The notes under the pieces were generated by a model, which was not told the DNA's origin, did no database searches, and saw only the letters and a list, made by a program, of their open reading frames with translations. DNA of 64,000 nt, taken from the NCBI GenBank assembly GCA_963758205.1, contig CAVWUM010000002.1:806001-870000 (forward strand). The letters run 5' to 3'. Positions within the stretch are counted from its first letter, which is position 1. Every line of letters begins with the position of its first letter. Below are positions 1-8,965 of the stretch, piece after piece. The position numbers and the translations under genes are program-made. This DNA is from Owenweeksia sp963758205. GTDB taxonomy: Bacteria > Bacteroidota > Bacteroidia > Flavobacteriales > Schleiferiaceae.

Positions 1-1
1 C

Positions 2-544
2 CTGCTAAAGGGTAAAAGCCTCCACTATCAAATTGATTTGGTAGCCTACACCTTGGAAGAGCCACCCTATTTCAGTTCTAAAAACATGGGCAGTTACATC
101 CACGCCAAATCTCTGCATGATGCACAAACCGCGGTAAAGGGTATGATAGCATTGGAGATGATTGGCTATTTTAAGGATGCTAAAAATACACAGAGCTATC
201 CCCTTGACCTTCTCAAACTCTTTTACGGAAGCCGTGGAGATTATATTACCCTGGTCAAAAAATTTGGAGCGGGCAAGTTTGTGCGTAGGTTCTCAAAACG
301 CTTTAAAAAAGCCAAAACCATCAAAACCAAAAAGTTTACCGGACCGCCAGCTTTGCCGGGTATTGACTTTTCGGATCATAGAAACTACTGGGAATTTGGC
401 TGGCCAGCGTTGATGATAACCGATACCGCATTTTACCGAAACCAAAATTATCATCAAAGCACTGACACCCTGAAAACCCTGGACTTATACCGAATGGCAA
501 AAGTGATAGATAGTATGCTTGAAGCTTTGCTGAACTTTAAATAA
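2..544 (+). CDS. M28-family metallopeptidase, C-terminal part (5' end outside window)
   Basis: The reading frame is open from the first bases of the window and ends in TAA at 542-544, so only the C-terminal part (about 180 residues) is present. Visible M28 features are the EEPPY...MGS.VHA-like stretch near the start (LEEPPYF, then NMGSYIHA) and the late block ending in a WPALMITDTAF strand followed by NYHQSTDTL, where the His is the usual last metal ligand of M28 aminopeptidases. The family hydrolyses peptides with two zinc ions, usually outside the cytoplasm. The N-terminal domain and signal peptide lie upstream and cannot be judged. Family call is fairly safe; substrate is unknown. Confidence 0.8.
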   Translation: MLKGKSLHYQIDLVAYTLEEPPYFSSKNMGSYIHAKSLHDAQTAVKGMIALEMIGYFKDAKNTQSYPLDLLKLFYGSRGDYITLVKKFGAGKFVRRFSKRFKKAKTIKTKKFTGPPALPGIDFSDHRNYWEFGWPALMITDTAFYRNQNYHQSTDTLKTLDLYRMAKVIDSMLEALLNFK

Positions 545-558
545 AGGGTGGCTGTAGT

Positions 559-990
559 TTATTTTATAAAGTACAAATCACTGGCCCGGTCAATTTTACG
601 CTGAGCTCTTCTGGTTTGCCAAATACCCAAACCTGTACCCAGTGCACCTACCCCAAAACTGATAGTAGTGGTATAAGGTAAAATTGCTCTGCCAACCGAC
701 TCGCCAATGCTTTGCGAAGGGGAGTCATCCTGCATTTGAACCAAACCGCTTATGCCTCCCAAAACACCTATTGTTCCAACAGCATAAAATACAGCGCTCC
801 ATGTAGTGTTTTTTCTGGATTGCCTGGCTAATTGATAATACTCTGTCCCTGGTTCGGTTTTCAAAATCATTCTTCTTATTTGATCTCGGGTAAAACTCTG
901 GCTGCCTGAAGTGTCGGCACTCACAGGAGCATATTGTGCGAAACAGTTAGAAGTAATTACGAAAATGATTATTTGAAGGGTAGATTTCAT
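559..990 (-). CDS. Small secreted or membrane protein, unknown function
   Basis: 143 residues. The first 18 residues (MKSTLQIIIFVITSNCFA) look like a signal peptide with cleavage after CFA. Residues 60-85 and 105-125 are glycine-rich hydrophobic segments that could cross the membrane, followed by a basic tail (RRAQRKIDRASDLY). The pattern of two glycine-rich hydrophobic helices resembles many short Bacteroidota envelope proteins of unknown function. It lies just downstream of higA on the same strand with only 13 bases between them, so it may be co-transcribed, but nothing links it functionally to the toxin-antitoxin pair. No family was recognised. Confidence 0.7.
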   Translation of the reverse strand: MKSTLQIIIFVITSNCFAQYAPVSADTSGSQSFTRDQIRRMILKTEPGTEYYQLARQSRKNTTWSAVFYAVGTIGVLGGISGLVQMQDDSPSQSIGESVGRAILPYTTTISFGVGALGTGLGIWQTRRAQRKIDRASDLYFIK

Positions 991-1003
991 GAAATAGAGT
1001 TAA

Positions 1004-1372
1004 TTAAACACTTAGCGGATAATCCTTTACCAATACACTTGCAGAAAGGTTTAAACGGGTTTCCAGTTTGCGAATCATTTCTACGGATAGCCTGCGCTTT
1101 TTGTTTAAAATCTCAGAAACCCTACTCTTACCGCCAATTTCATTTATTAAATCCTTCTGGCGAAGTTCCATTTCTTCCATTCTTATTTTTATGGCTTCAA
1201 TCGGGTCAGGCGCTTCTATCGGGTAATGTCTTTTTTCGTAATCATCAACTACGATAGCCAATAAATCCGCTCTGTCACTCTCGGGTGTTCCTTCTTCCGC
1301 ATCAAAAACCTTATCAAGCGCCTTAAGCGCCTGCATATATTGCTCTTTTGTCTTTATAGCTTTTACTTCCAT
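1004..1372 (-). CDS. higA: HigA-type antitoxin, XRE family
   Basis: 122 residues. The C-terminal half holds an XRE helix-turn-helix (about residues 60-110: MELRQKDLINEIGGKSRVSEILN then RRLSVEMIRKLE), the arrangement of HigA antitoxins from higBA modules; the N-terminal half is the acidic, helical extension typical of the longer HigA form. Known role: neutralises the HigB mRNA interferase and represses the operon. The gene starts 9 bases after the stop of the toxin gene upstream, the toxin-first order expected for higBA. Functional state cannot be shown from sequence, but both genes are full length. Confidence 0.88.
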   Translation of the reverse strand: MEVKAIKTKEQYMQALKALDKVFDAEEGTPESDRADLLAIVVDDYEKRHYPIEAPDPIEAIKIRMEEMELRQKDLINEIGGKSRVSEILNKKRRLSVEMIRKLETRLNLSASVLVKDYPLSV

Positions 1373-1381
1373 TTTTCTTAA

Positions 1382-1678
1382 CTATATCGTGTTGGCATCA
1401 ATCTTATCGTACTCGACATGGGTTCCTATAAACCGAATAAATGCCCATTGCTTTTTAAAATTGAACTTTACCACTAAGCGATAATCATTGCCTTTAATAT
1501 TAAATACAACCCGTTCATTTTTAAGAATACTACCATGGGCGTAAGTCTGCTTTATTTCATTTGGCGTTTGCCAGGCATTGTTTAAAACAGTTTCATACCA
1601 TGTTTTTAAATATTGCTCACAATCCGGATGATTTTCCCAGTATTCGCGCAAAGTGCCTTTTGAAAAAATTCTTTCCAT
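1382..1678 (-). CDS. higB: HigB-type mRNA interferase toxin
   Basis: 98 residues, the normal size for the HigB_toxin family (RelE-like fold). Diagnostic features are the early FSKGTLREYWENHPDCEQ-like helix, the NERVVFNIKGNDYRLVVKF strand block and the closing AFIRFIGTHVEYDKID segment. The family cleaves mRNA on the ribosome. It precedes higA with a 9-base gap, giving toxin-antitoxin order. A TAnnTTTG box at 1696-1703 lies about 18 bases before the ATG and is the likely promoter for the pair. The ORF is intact with no odd residues. Confidence 0.88.
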   Translation of the reverse strand: MERIFSKGTLREYWENHPDCEQYLKTWYETVLNNAWQTPNEIKQTYAHGSILKNERVVFNIKGNDYRLVVKFNFKKQWAFIRFIGTHVEYDKIDANTI

Positions 1679-1695
1679 GATTTAGCTTGGTCAAG

Positions 1696-1703
1696 CAAAT
1701 TTA
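1696..1703 (-). promoter_or_regulatory. Bacteroidota -7 box (TAAATTTG) for higBA
   Basis: Read on the minus strand the bases are TAAATTTG, an exact match to the Bacteroidota -7 consensus TAnnTTTG, 17 bases before the higB ATG. No good TTG (-33) element is visible at the expected spacing, so activity is inferred. Confidence 0.4.
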
Positions 1704-1781
1704 TGCAAAGTTCTTGATTTGGGAACTTTATTGCGATGAAATTAATAATCTTAATCTTGCATCCTTTTAAAACCCATATCC

Positions 1782-2810
1782 GTGTCAACACAAATGATAG
1801 ACCTCCGCTCCGATACCGTAACCCGCCCCACTCCTGAAATGCTAAAATCCATGCTGAGTGCCAAAGTGGGCGATGATGTGTTTGGGGAAGACCCAAGTAT
1901 AAACCGGCTGGAGACTATGGCTGCTGAAATGTTTGGGATGGAAGCCGGGCTTTTTTGCCCCAGTGGCACTATGACTAACCAAATTGCCATTAAGCTGCAT
2001 ACCCAGCCCGGAGATGAAATCATTTGCCATGAATACTCCCACATTTACAATTATGAAGGTGGCGGTTTAGCTTTCAACTCCGGTTGCCAAACCAGGTTAC
2101 TGAAAGGTGAAAGAGGATTTATCACTGCCAAAGATGTGGAGGCTAACATCGGTAACCCCGATGATGTGCATGCTGCCCGGACATCCATGGTGTCAATGGA
2201 AAACACCGTAAATAAAGGCGGTGGCAGTTGCTACGAGTTGGCTCAACTTAAAGAAGTGGAAGCCGTAGCCCGAAAGCACAAACTGGCCTACCATATTGAT
2301 GGCGCCAGAATTTTTAATGCCTTAGTAGCCAAAAATCAAAAGGCAGAAGATTATGGAAAACTGTTTGACACGATTTCTATTTGCCTAAGCAAAGGGCTTG
2401 GGTGCCCCGTGGGGTCCGTTTTATTAGGGTCAAAAGATTTAATTAAAGAAGGAAGAAGAATACGTAAGAAATTTGGTGGCGGTATGCGGCAGGCCGGTTT
2501 TTTGGCTGCGGCCGGAATTTATGCTCTCGAAAATCATATCAATCGCTTGGAAGATGATCACGCGAAAGCGCAGCAGCTAAAGGCTGCCCTTGAAAACTGT
2601 AGCTGGGTGGAGAGCATTGATCCGGTGGAAACCAACATTGTTATCTTTTATTTAAAAGAGGGTAAGGATCAAAAAATATTTCTCGAAAAATTGAAGGATT
2701 GTAGTATTTTGGCTATAGGAATGGGACATGGCAAATTGCGCTTTGTAACCCACCTGGATGTTAGCATCAACCAAATTAATAAAGTGGCCAATGTTTTGGA
2801 AAACCTTTAG
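1782..2810 (+). CDS. ltaE: Low-specificity L-threonine aldolase
   Basis: 342 residues, standard length for the beta-eliminating lyase family. It cleaves threonine/allo-threonine to glycine and acetaldehyde with PLP in the cytoplasm. Seen: N-terminal IDLRSDTVTRPTPEM, the GEDPSINRLE block, the HIDGAR motif at 171-176 (Asp contacts the PLP ring nitrogen) and SKGLGCPVGS with the Schiff-base lysine K204. The ATG at 1782 gives the conserved start (MSTQMIDLRSDT). The 3' end overlaps the start of the PorP-like gene by 20 bases, so the two may be translated together although their functions are unrelated. Confidence 0.93.
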   Translation: MSTQMIDLRSDTVTRPTPEMLKSMLSAKVGDDVFGEDPSINRLETMAAEMFGMEAGLFCPSGTMTNQIAIKLHTQPGDEIICHEYSHIYNYEGGGLAFNSGCQTRLLKGERGFITAKDVEANIGNPDDVHAARTSMVSMENTVNKGGGSCYELAQLKEVEAVARKHKLAYHIDGARIFNALVAKNQKAEDYGKLFDTISICLSKGLGCPVGSVLLGSKDLIKEGRRIRKKFGGGMRQAGFLAAAGIYALENHINRLEDDHAKAQQLKAALENCSWVESIDPVETNIVIFYLKEGKDQKIFLEKLKDCSILAIGMGHGKLRFVTHLDVSINQINKVANVLENL

Positions 2811-3741
2811 AAAGCCTGCCGCCCTCAGTGCGGTACTTCTTCTTTCAATAGGCCTTTCAGGCCAGGCTCAACCGGAAAAACTGGCCATAAGCAAGTTCCA
2901 GGTTTTGAATGATTTTTACGCGAATCCATCCTTACTTGGTTATTGGGGCCGTCCGGCATTTGGACTTGTTTATAACGGAGCTATTCCTGAAAAAGATTTC
3001 GCCAATAATGATATAGTTGGTTTTTACAATCAGCAATTTGGAGGTTCGGGCGCAGGCATAGAACTTCATCTTACCAATGAAGGACCCAGGCAAACTTCAT
3101 CAGCCAAAGCCGGACTATCACATGGTATTGCGATCAACGCTAAAAATAGGTTAACTTTTGGTGCAGCTTTTAAGTATACCTACTATTATTATGATTTTGG
3201 AGGTTTTACATTTCCTGATAAGATAGAACCTTTTTATGGTTTCGTTAGGTCAACATCTTCATCAGGCTATTTCACGTCAAGATCAATGGTTACAGCAGAT
3301 TTAGGTGTTTCGTTACATGGCAGTAAATATCTTCTTAGCATGTATGGTGAGAATGCAGCACCCTTATATATGCAGAAGAACGGTGAGGATGCAGAATATT
3401 TCAGCTCCAATTCTTATACACACCTCCCTCTAATACTTAATGGGTTATTCATTTATCAATTCAATCCCGGTAAAGATTTATGCCTTAGTCCGGGCGTAAA
3501 GATGGTTTACAATCTTGATGCACCTGAGCCGTGGTATAGCGCACTGATAAATTTACAGTGGCGAAATACTATTATGCTGAATTATAGTTATGAATCCCGT
3601 GGTTTTCACCAGTTAATGTTAGGTGGACGATTAAAAGATAAGGTCAGCCTCGGCATTGGAGCCTCTACCTACAATGGCATTTATTCACCCTATTACTCAG
3701 AGAGGGTTATCTTAAACCTTTCGCTCTTGGCGCAATTATAG
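2791..3741 (+). CDS. PorP/SprF-like outer membrane protein (type IX secretion associated)
   Basis: 316 residues from the ATG at 2791. I chose this start because it gives a clean signal peptide (basic MFWKTFRKPA, hydrophobic core, GQAQ cleavage); an upstream start at 2758 would only add residues inside ltaE. After the signal, FQVLNDFYANPSLLG resembles the YxxNPAxAG region of PorP/SprF proteins, and the rest is an alternating, aromatic-rich beta-barrel pattern ending in LNLSLLAQL. Members of this family are outer-membrane partners in T9SS and gliding machinery. The gene overlaps ltaE by 20 bases. Barrel character is clear; the exact family is inferred. Confidence 0.6.
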   Translation: MFWKTFRKPAALSAVLLLSIGLSGQAQPEKLAISKFQVLNDFYANPSLLGYWGRPAFGLVYNGAIPEKDFANNDIVGFYNQQFGGSGAGIELHLTNEGPRQTSSAKAGLSHGIAINAKNRLTFGAAFKYTYYYYDFGGFTFPDKIEPFYGFVRSTSSSGYFTSRSMVTADLGVSLHGSKYLLSMYGENAAPLYMQKNGEDAEYFSSNSYTHLPLILNGLFIYQFNPGKDLCLSPGVKMVYNLDAPEPWYSALINLQWRNTIMLNYSYESRGFHQLMLGGRLKDKVSLGIGASTYNGIYSPYYSERVILNLSLLAQL

Positions 3742-3764
3742 TTGCTCAAACTAAGATGATGGTT

Positions 3765-4238
3765 TTACCTTGATTTCAAAACCTCCCAAACCATATCCGG
3801 CTCAAAGCCGCGCCCAATAGCATACTGGGCAATTTTTCCATTCCTCCGGAATTCGTTTTTCTCCTTTACCTGCCGAGATTTTTTTGCAATTACCTCTTCC
3901 AGTACTACCTGGTATTGGTGCTCATCAATTTCGGTGAAGGCTTTATTCAGTACATAATCCGAAAGATGATGTGGATAAAGCGCCTGCCTGATTTTTACAC
4001 GACCCCACTTTTTTATGGAGAATTTACCCCGCACAAAAGCCCGTGCAAAGCGCTCTTCGTTTAAAAAATTGTTTTGGATAAGTTCGGAGATGATCTCATT
4101 TACCAAATCGGTGTAAAGGCCATACTCATAAAGCTTTTGCTTTACCTCCTGCTGGCTACGCTCCCGGTAAGCGCAATAGGCCTCAATTTTTTCGCGGGCC
4201 TCTTTTGGGGAATAGGATTTTGGCTTACCCTCCTGCAA
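3765..4238 (-). CDS. recX: RecX regulatory protein
   Basis: 157 residues, made of RecX-type three-helix repeats: AYCAYRERSQQEVKQKLYEYG, then LNEERFARAFVRGKFSIKKWG, which is the family signature, and a third repeat. RecX binds RecA filaments and limits recombination and SOS activity. The start is TTG at 4238: there is no in-frame ATG before the conserved region, and the frame cannot extend further because the preceding gene's stop lies at 4241-4243. The two genes are thus separated by only two bases and are probably translated in tandem. Intact and confident. Confidence 0.9.
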   Translation of the reverse strand: MQEGKPKSYSPKEAREKIEAYCAYRERSQQEVKQKLYEYGLYTDLVNEIISELIQNNFLNEERFARAFVRGKFSIKKWGRVKIRQALYPHHLSDYVLNKAFTEIDEHQYQVVLEEVIAKKSRQVKEKNEFRRNGKIAQYAIGRGFEPDMVWEVLKSR

Positions 4239-4240
4239 TG

Positions 4241-4561
4241 TTACTTTTTTGGGCTGTGGGTATGCTCGTGCCTCAACAAGGTGCGGAAGGCCACAAACTT
4301 ACCTTCAAATTTATCTTTATGCTCCTGCTGTAATTTGGGAGCGTACACCTCCTGGTACAAGGCCAGCGTTTCCATATCCTTCACCTCATATTGTATGGAA
4401 TAGGTCCGGCCATTTTCGCCTTCCACCATTACTTCCAAAATGCGATTACTGATAAACATACCCGTATCCATCACGTCCGGTATATGGGTCTCCTTCATCC
4501 AGGCCAGCCACTCATCATGAGTATCGTCTTCAATATTTACGGTAACGTTGTATATGTACAT
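4241..4561 (-). CDS. DUF4286 family protein
   Basis: 106 residues. The N-terminal MYIYNVTVNIEDDTHDEW, the HIPDVMDTGMF block and YSIQYEVKDMETLALY match the small alpha/beta (ferredoxin-like) DUF4286 family common in Bacteroidota; no biochemical role is established. It is immediately upstream of recX with a two-base gap, so both come from one transcript. The family call rests on remembered sequence pattern. The C-terminal tail is His/Lys rich (HEHTHSPKK) without a clear motif. Confidence 0.75.
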   Translation of the reverse strand: MYIYNVTVNIEDDTHDEWLAWMKETHIPDVMDTGMFISNRILEVMVEGENGRTYSIQYEVKDMETLALYQEVYAPKLQQEHKDKFEGKFVAFRTLLRHEHTHSPKK

Positions 4562-4667
4562 TCTTCAGATTTTAGACTTTAGAAGTGAGATATTTAGATT
4601 CAACTTAGCGATTGACAGGTTTTTAGAAATGGAAAAATCTTCGTACTTCGAATTTCTAACTCCAAAC

Positions 4668-6539
4668 TCACAATGCATCTCCCCTTAAGGCTCTGAAACG
4701 CTTCCTCGCATCAGAGGTAAAAAAGCTATCGGGGTGTTCAGTAAAAAGTTGTTGATAGAGTTTTTGCGCCTCTACAGGTTTGTTCAGTTGCAACTCATAA
4801 AGCTGAGCCAACGCATAGAGCGCATCATCCGCCAGTATATCTTTTTTATAGAGTTTAACAATGGTTTCCAAGGCATCAGCAGCTTCTTCATATCTCTTTT
4901 GCTTTGTAAATATTCTGGATTTCAAAAACAACACTTCATCCTGAATGGGGTGCTCCGGGAAGGCAATATCCATCATATCCAAAACCCGTATGGCAGAGTC
5001 ATACTTGTGCTGATAGTTCATGAGGTCGGCACGGGCGTACATGGTCATAGCCTCCGTATTTGTATCCAAAGCCACATTATCATTTATCAGCATAGAGTAA
5101 CTCATAGCATCGTTGGCTATCAGCTTGGAGGTGGAAGCTTTAAGTACATCAAAAATACCTTCGGCCCATTTAAAGTCGCCCACATAATAAGCTGCCTTGG
5201 CTCGCTTAAACTTGGCCTCCTGCCCAATAGGCGATTGCTCAAAAGCCTTTTCGGCCTGACCGTAATAAAGTATGGCATCCCAACGGCTGCCGCTGTACAA
5301 TAAAATGTCACCTAGCTTTATTTTGGCCAAAGCGATATCCTCCTGGCTGATGTACCCGGTACTGATCAGGTTTTTAAGCATGCCAATAGCGGTATCGGTT
5401 TCATTAAGCTGAAAAGCAGAAATATCGGCCACACCAATAGTTAAAGGCCCAACCTCCGGCTGACCTTTCATAATTTTAATCACCTTAAAATACTCCTTGC
5501 GCAAGGCCTCCCACTCTGCTTCAGTGGTGGTATTAACGCTAAACAACTTTAGCTTTTGGGCTTCAAGGTCTTCCGCCAAAGCTGCCTCATAAAAGGCATA
5601 ATCAGGGCCGGCCTTTTTTACATAGTCAAAAAACTTTCGCGCCAGCTCGTATTCTTCATTGCTCATGGCTACTCTACCCAGGTTATAAATCTGCCCCTTA
5701 TTTCCCTTGGTTCTCCTATCCAGCGCCTTAAGCTGAATAAAGGCCCCGTTAAAGTTTTTCTCCTGTATAAAAATGAAAATCAGCAGGTCATTCATATTAT
5801 CCGACCCACCCTTTTGAATGCGCTCAATAAGCGTTTGCTTTAAGTACTCCGAATTTTCATTGGTTTGTTCCTCGCTAAGGGCTCTACCCAACAATTGCTT
5901 CACAGTATTAAGATAATTCGGTGAGCGCTCCACCATATCAATGTAGGTAGTGTACATTTTCTTTACATCCCCAAGCTCACCATACAGCATGGCTTTTTGG
6001 TAATCAAAAGAAGAAGCCGGCAACCTGCGCTCGGCAGTTTCATATATCTCAAGAGCAATTTTCGGGAATCCTTTTTTCTGAAAGGTCTCGGCATAACTAT
6101 AGGCAAGCCCGGGGTTATCATTTACATTTTCAAGGATATCCTCTACTACCTTATCCGCCTTGGATTGCTTTTCCTGCTCCAGCAAAACATAAATCATGTC
6201 TGCATAGTAGCGGCCATTATTGCCTCTTATGTTTTTAATGAAGTCTTCAATCAGCTTCTCAGCCTCTTTGTAATCTTTTAAGGCCAGGTAGCAATTCAGC
6301 GAAAGCTCATACACGGCTCCGTTTAGCCTTTGGCTTTTCTGTAATTTTTCAAGATAGGTAAGGGCTTTTTCATATTCGCCCTTGTTGTAATACTGCTCGG
6401 CAAGCTCTAAATCCTTGGCCCATTGGGGTTTATTATCGGATTCAGGACCACCCATGCGTATTTCATTCTGGGCCACCAATGGCTGGTAGCCTATTGAAAT
6501 AAACAAAAAGAAAAAGAGAATCTTAAGAGTGGCCTTCAT
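4668..6539 (-). CDS. Secreted TPR-repeat protein
   Basis: 623 residues. Residues 1-23 form a signal peptide (ends PLVAQ), so the protein is periplasmic or surface exposed. Most of the chain consists of tetratricopeptide repeats, for example AEQYYNKGEYEKALTYLEKL near residue 50, IYNLGRVAMSNEEYELARKF near 285 and the final ALAQLYELQLNKPVEAQKLY near 590. TPR proteins are scaffolds for protein-protein contacts; no enzyme domain is seen. It follows serS and a small lipoprotein on the same strand, a likely operon (62-base gap). Partners are unknown. Confidence 0.85.
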   Translation of the reverse strand: MKATLKILFFFLFISIGYQPLVAQNEIRMGGPESDNKPQWAKDLELAEQYYNKGEYEKALTYLEKLQKSQRLNGAVYELSLNCYLALKDYKEAEKLIEDFIKNIRGNNGRYYADMIYVLLEQEKQSKADKVVEDILENVNDNPGLAYSYAETFQKKGFPKIALEIYETAERRLPASSFDYQKAMLYGELGDVKKMYTTYIDMVERSPNYLNTVKQLLGRALSEEQTNENSEYLKQTLIERIQKGGSDNMNDLLIFIFIQEKNFNGAFIQLKALDRRTKGNKGQIYNLGRVAMSNEEYELARKFFDYVKKAGPDYAFYEAALAEDLEAQKLKLFSVNTTTEAEWEALRKEYFKVIKIMKGQPEVGPLTIGVADISAFQLNETDTAIGMLKNLISTGYISQEDIALAKIKLGDILLYSGSRWDAILYYGQAEKAFEQSPIGQEAKFKRAKAAYYVGDFKWAEGIFDVLKASTSKLIANDAMSYSMLINDNVALDTNTEAMTMYARADLMNYQHKYDSAIRVLDMMDIAFPEHPIQDEVLFLKSRIFTKQKRYEEAADALETIVKLYKKDILADDALYALAQLYELQLNKPVEAQKLYQQLFTEHPDSFFTSDARKRFRALRGDAL

Positions 6540-6601
6540 ACCTATTTTTATTTGGCGATACCGCTAAATGTAAAACAATAAACGGGCCTCGTTGTAAAAA
6601 G

Positions 6602-7162
6602 TTATTGTGCGGCCTGCAGGTGCATGGCTATAGAGTCAAAATAGGGCCTTAGCGAGTCCCACACGACATTGGCTTCTTCTACGCGGCCAAGCATTTTTTG
6701 AGCACCAAATTTAAGTTCCATTACTGCCTGTGCCTCATCTTCCACATATTTACGGGCTTCTTCCTCGGTAAGTTTTTCATCCTCCAGGCTATTGCGCAAA
6801 GTGGTAAGCTGCTTTTTTGATTCATCCAGCTGGCGGCTTATACCAGCGCTATTCTCTTCAAATCGTGAGTAAGCCTTTTTTACACCGCCCAGGTAATTCA
6901 TATCTGTTACCCAAAATTTACGGTCGTTACTATCAGGATAGTTCTTCTGAAAAAACTCACTGCGTTCGCTTACAATAGCAAGGTTTTCACTCAGGGTATC
7001 AGCATTTATGGCATTCAGCCTGGCTTCAAAGCCTTCTACTATTATAAGTAAAGAGTCAACGGTTTCTATCTCTTCGGCAAATTTTCCATTATTACTGCTT
7101 TCGCAGGAAGTGGATACTACTGCCAATAAGGCCACAGCTAAAAATAACTTTATTTTATCCAT
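6602..7162 (-). CDS. Small lipoprotein with coiled-coil helices
   Basis: 186 residues. The start carries a lipoprotein signal (hydrophobic core then STSC at about residue 20), with Glu directly after the Cys. The mature part is almost entirely charged helix (for example SRQLDESKKQLTTLRNSLEDE, then LTEEEARKYVEDEAQ), so a coiled-coil bundle is likely. Its ATG lies inside the 3' end of serS (13-base overlap), which suggests translational coupling, and it precedes the TPR gene. It may work with the TPR protein in the envelope, but that is inference. No named family recognised. Confidence 0.75.
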   Translation of the reverse strand: MDKIKLFLAVALLAVVSTSCESSNNGKFAEEIETVDSLLIIVEGFEARLNAINADTLSENLAIVSERSEFFQKNYPDSNDRKFWVTDMNYLGGVKKAYSRFEENSAGISRQLDESKKQLTTLRNSLEDEKLTEEEARKYVEDEAQAVMELKFGAQKMLGRVEEANVVWDSLRPYFDSIAMHLQAAQ

Positions 7163-8421
7163 TCAAAAGATGTATAAGGGATTAGTACCTCAGGAACCTT
7201 AATTCCATCGGCAGTCTGATAGTTTTCTAGAATAGCAGCAAGTACGCGGGGCAATGCCAGGGCACTTCCATTCAGGGTATGGCAAAGTCTGGTTTTCTTA
7301 TCCTCACCTCTAAATCTCAGTTTAAGGCGGTTACTCTGAAAAGTTTCAAAGTTGGACACGGAACTAACCTCAAGCCAGCGCTCCTGTGCGGCACTCCATA
7401 CCTCAAAATCGTACGTAAGTGCAGAGGTAAAGCCCATATCACCACCACACAGGCGAAGCACGCGGTAGGTAAGCCCCAGCTTTTGCAGCAAGCCACCAAC
7501 ATGCTCTACCATTTCATCCAGTATTTTATAGGAGTCATCCGGGTGCGATATGTTCACGACCTCAACCTTATCAAACTGGTGCAGACGGTTCAGGCCACGT
7601 ACATCCTTTCCGTAGCTACCGGCCTCTCTGCGAAAGCAGGGCGTGTAAGCTGTACAGCGGATAGGTAAGCTTTCTCTATCTAAAATTTCGTCTCTGAAGA
7701 TATTGGTAACAGGCACCTCAGCAGTGGGTATGGCATACAGGTCGTCATCCTGCATGTGGTACATCTGCCCTTCCTTATCGGGAAGTTGACCTGTGCCGTA
7801 ACCGGAGGCGGCATTTACAAAGTGAGGTGGAATGTATTCCTCATATCCGGCCTTCAGGTTTTCCTCTAAAAAGAAATTGATAAGTGCGCGTTGCAGGCGG
7901 GCACCTTTACCCGTGTAAACCGGGAAACCGGCTCCGGTTATCTTTACACCCAGGTCAAAACTTATCAGCTTATACTGCTCGGTAAGGTCCCAGTGGGGTT
8001 TTGCTCCATCGTATAGCGTTGGCTTTTCACCCCAGGTGGCAACTTCCACATTATCTTCAGCACCACCGCCCTCGGCCACAAGCTCATTGGGTACATTGGG
8101 CAAACTCACCAGCAGCTGATCCAGCGTATGCTGAATTTGTTCCTGGGATTGCTGCAACTCTTTGCTCTTTTCTTTAAGGGCTGTCGTTTGCTCCTTCAGT
8201 TCATTGGCTTCAGCCGTTTTTCCCTCACGAAAAAGGCCACCAATTTCCTTACTGATGCTATTGCTTTTTGAAAGCACTTCATCCAATTCCACCTGGTTTT
8301 GCCTGCGTTGTTCATCCAGCTTAAGGATGTCGGCAATAGTGGTTTCAGCATCAATTCTTCGTTTGGCCAAACCGGCAATGGCGGCCTCGGTATTGTGGCG
8401 CAAATAGCTTAGCTCCAGCAT
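7150..8421 (-). CDS. serS: Seryl-tRNA synthetase
   Basis: 423 residues, full length for bacterial SerRS. It charges tRNA-Ser with serine in the cytoplasm. The N-terminal arm (residues 1-110) is the expected long antiparallel coiled coil (TAEANELKEQTTALKEKSKE). The class II core follows: TAEVPVTN serine-binding loop, motif 2 CFRREAGSYGKDVRGL.R.HQF, and motif 3 in the segment GDMGFTSALTYDFEVW plus the late GSALALPR.LAAILEN. A TAnnTTTG box lies 23 bases upstream (8444-8451). The gene heads a probable operon with the small lipoprotein and TPR protein. Confidence 0.97.
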   Translation of the reverse strand: MLELSYLRHNTEAAIAGLAKRRIDAETTIADILKLDEQRRQNQVELDEVLSKSNSISKEIGGLFREGKTAEANELKEQTTALKEKSKELQQSQEQIQHTLDQLLVSLPNVPNELVAEGGGAEDNVEVATWGEKPTLYDGAKPHWDLTEQYKLISFDLGVKITGAGFPVYTGKGARLQRALINFFLEENLKAGYEEYIPPHFVNAASGYGTGQLPDKEGQMYHMQDDDLYAIPTAEVPVTNIFRDEILDRESLPIRCTAYTPCFRREAGSYGKDVRGLNRLHQFDKVEVVNISHPDDSYKILDEMVEHVGGLLQKLGLTYRVLRLCGGDMGFTSALTYDFEVWSAAQERWLEVSSVSNFETFQSNRLKLRFRGEDKKTRLCHTLNGSALALPRVLAAILENYQTADGIKVPEVLIPYTSFEWIK

Positions 8422-8443
8422 AGGGGTAGTAAATTTTGGGTTA

Positions 8444-8451
8444 CAAAACTA
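8444..8451 (-). promoter_or_regulatory. Bacteroidota -7 box (TAGTTTTG) for serS
   Basis: TAGTTTTG on the minus strand fits TAnnTTTG exactly and lies 22 bases before the serS ATG in an A/T-rich gap. The -33 element is not obvious. Confidence 0.4.
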
Positions 8452-8619
8452 TTTTGAATTTGCTTTTAGAATTGATTAGTGCAGCATTTTTTTGGTCAGA
8501 TGAAGACTTTTTTGAAAGGCATAGCCGAGGCTACGTATTGATAAAAAGACAAAATATGACCGGAAAAAACGCCTAAGCAAACTGAAAGGCAAGTTCAAAA
8601 TGGTTTTATCTGTAAAAAC

Positions 8620-8652
8620 AAAAAAAGCCCACAGGAAGCATATCCTGCGGGC
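8620..8652 (-). terminator. Rho-independent terminator of rplU-rpmA
   Basis: On the minus strand GCCCGCAGGA and TCCTGTGGGC form a 10-bp stem (one G-U pair) around a 6-base loop, followed by seven T residues. It sits 27 bases after the rpmA stop and fits the end of the rplU-rpmA transcript. Confidence 0.85.
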
Positions 8653-8678
8653 GATACAAATAAATATCTAAATCAGGA

Positions 8679-8939
8679 TCAGTTGGCCGATGGCTCTACC
8701 GATACAAATGATTTGTTATCTCTTTTCTTTTTGAAAACAACGGTTCCGTCAACCAAGGCAAAAAGGGTATGGTCTTTACCAATACCTACGTTTTCACCGG
8801 GATTGTGCCTGGTACCACGCTGGCGTACGATAATGTTTCCGGCAATAGCCTGCTGGCCACCGAAAATTTTAACGCCCAGGCGTTTACTTTCTGATTCTCT
8901 ACCGTTTTTCGAACTACCTACTCCTTTCTTATGAGCCAT
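8679..8939 (-). CDS. rpmA: 50S ribosomal protein L27
   Basis: 86 residues. The sequence is a classic L27: MAHKKGVGSSKNGRESESKR at the N terminus, then GVKIFGGQ, GNIIVRQRGTRHNPGENVGIG and the FKKKRDNKSFVSV end. L27 sits near the peptidyl-transferase centre of the large subunit. There is no Firmicutes-style cleavable N-terminal extension. It follows rplU by 26 bases, the universal rplU-rpmA order, and is closed by a strong terminator at 8620-8652. Confidence 0.98.
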   Translation of the reverse strand: MAHKKGVGSSKNGRESESKRLGVKIFGGQQAIAGNIIVRQRGTRHNPGENVGIGKDHTLFALVDGTVVFKKKRDNKSFVSVEPSAN

Positions 8940-8965
8940 GGCTTATCTCTTTTTAAAAAATTCTA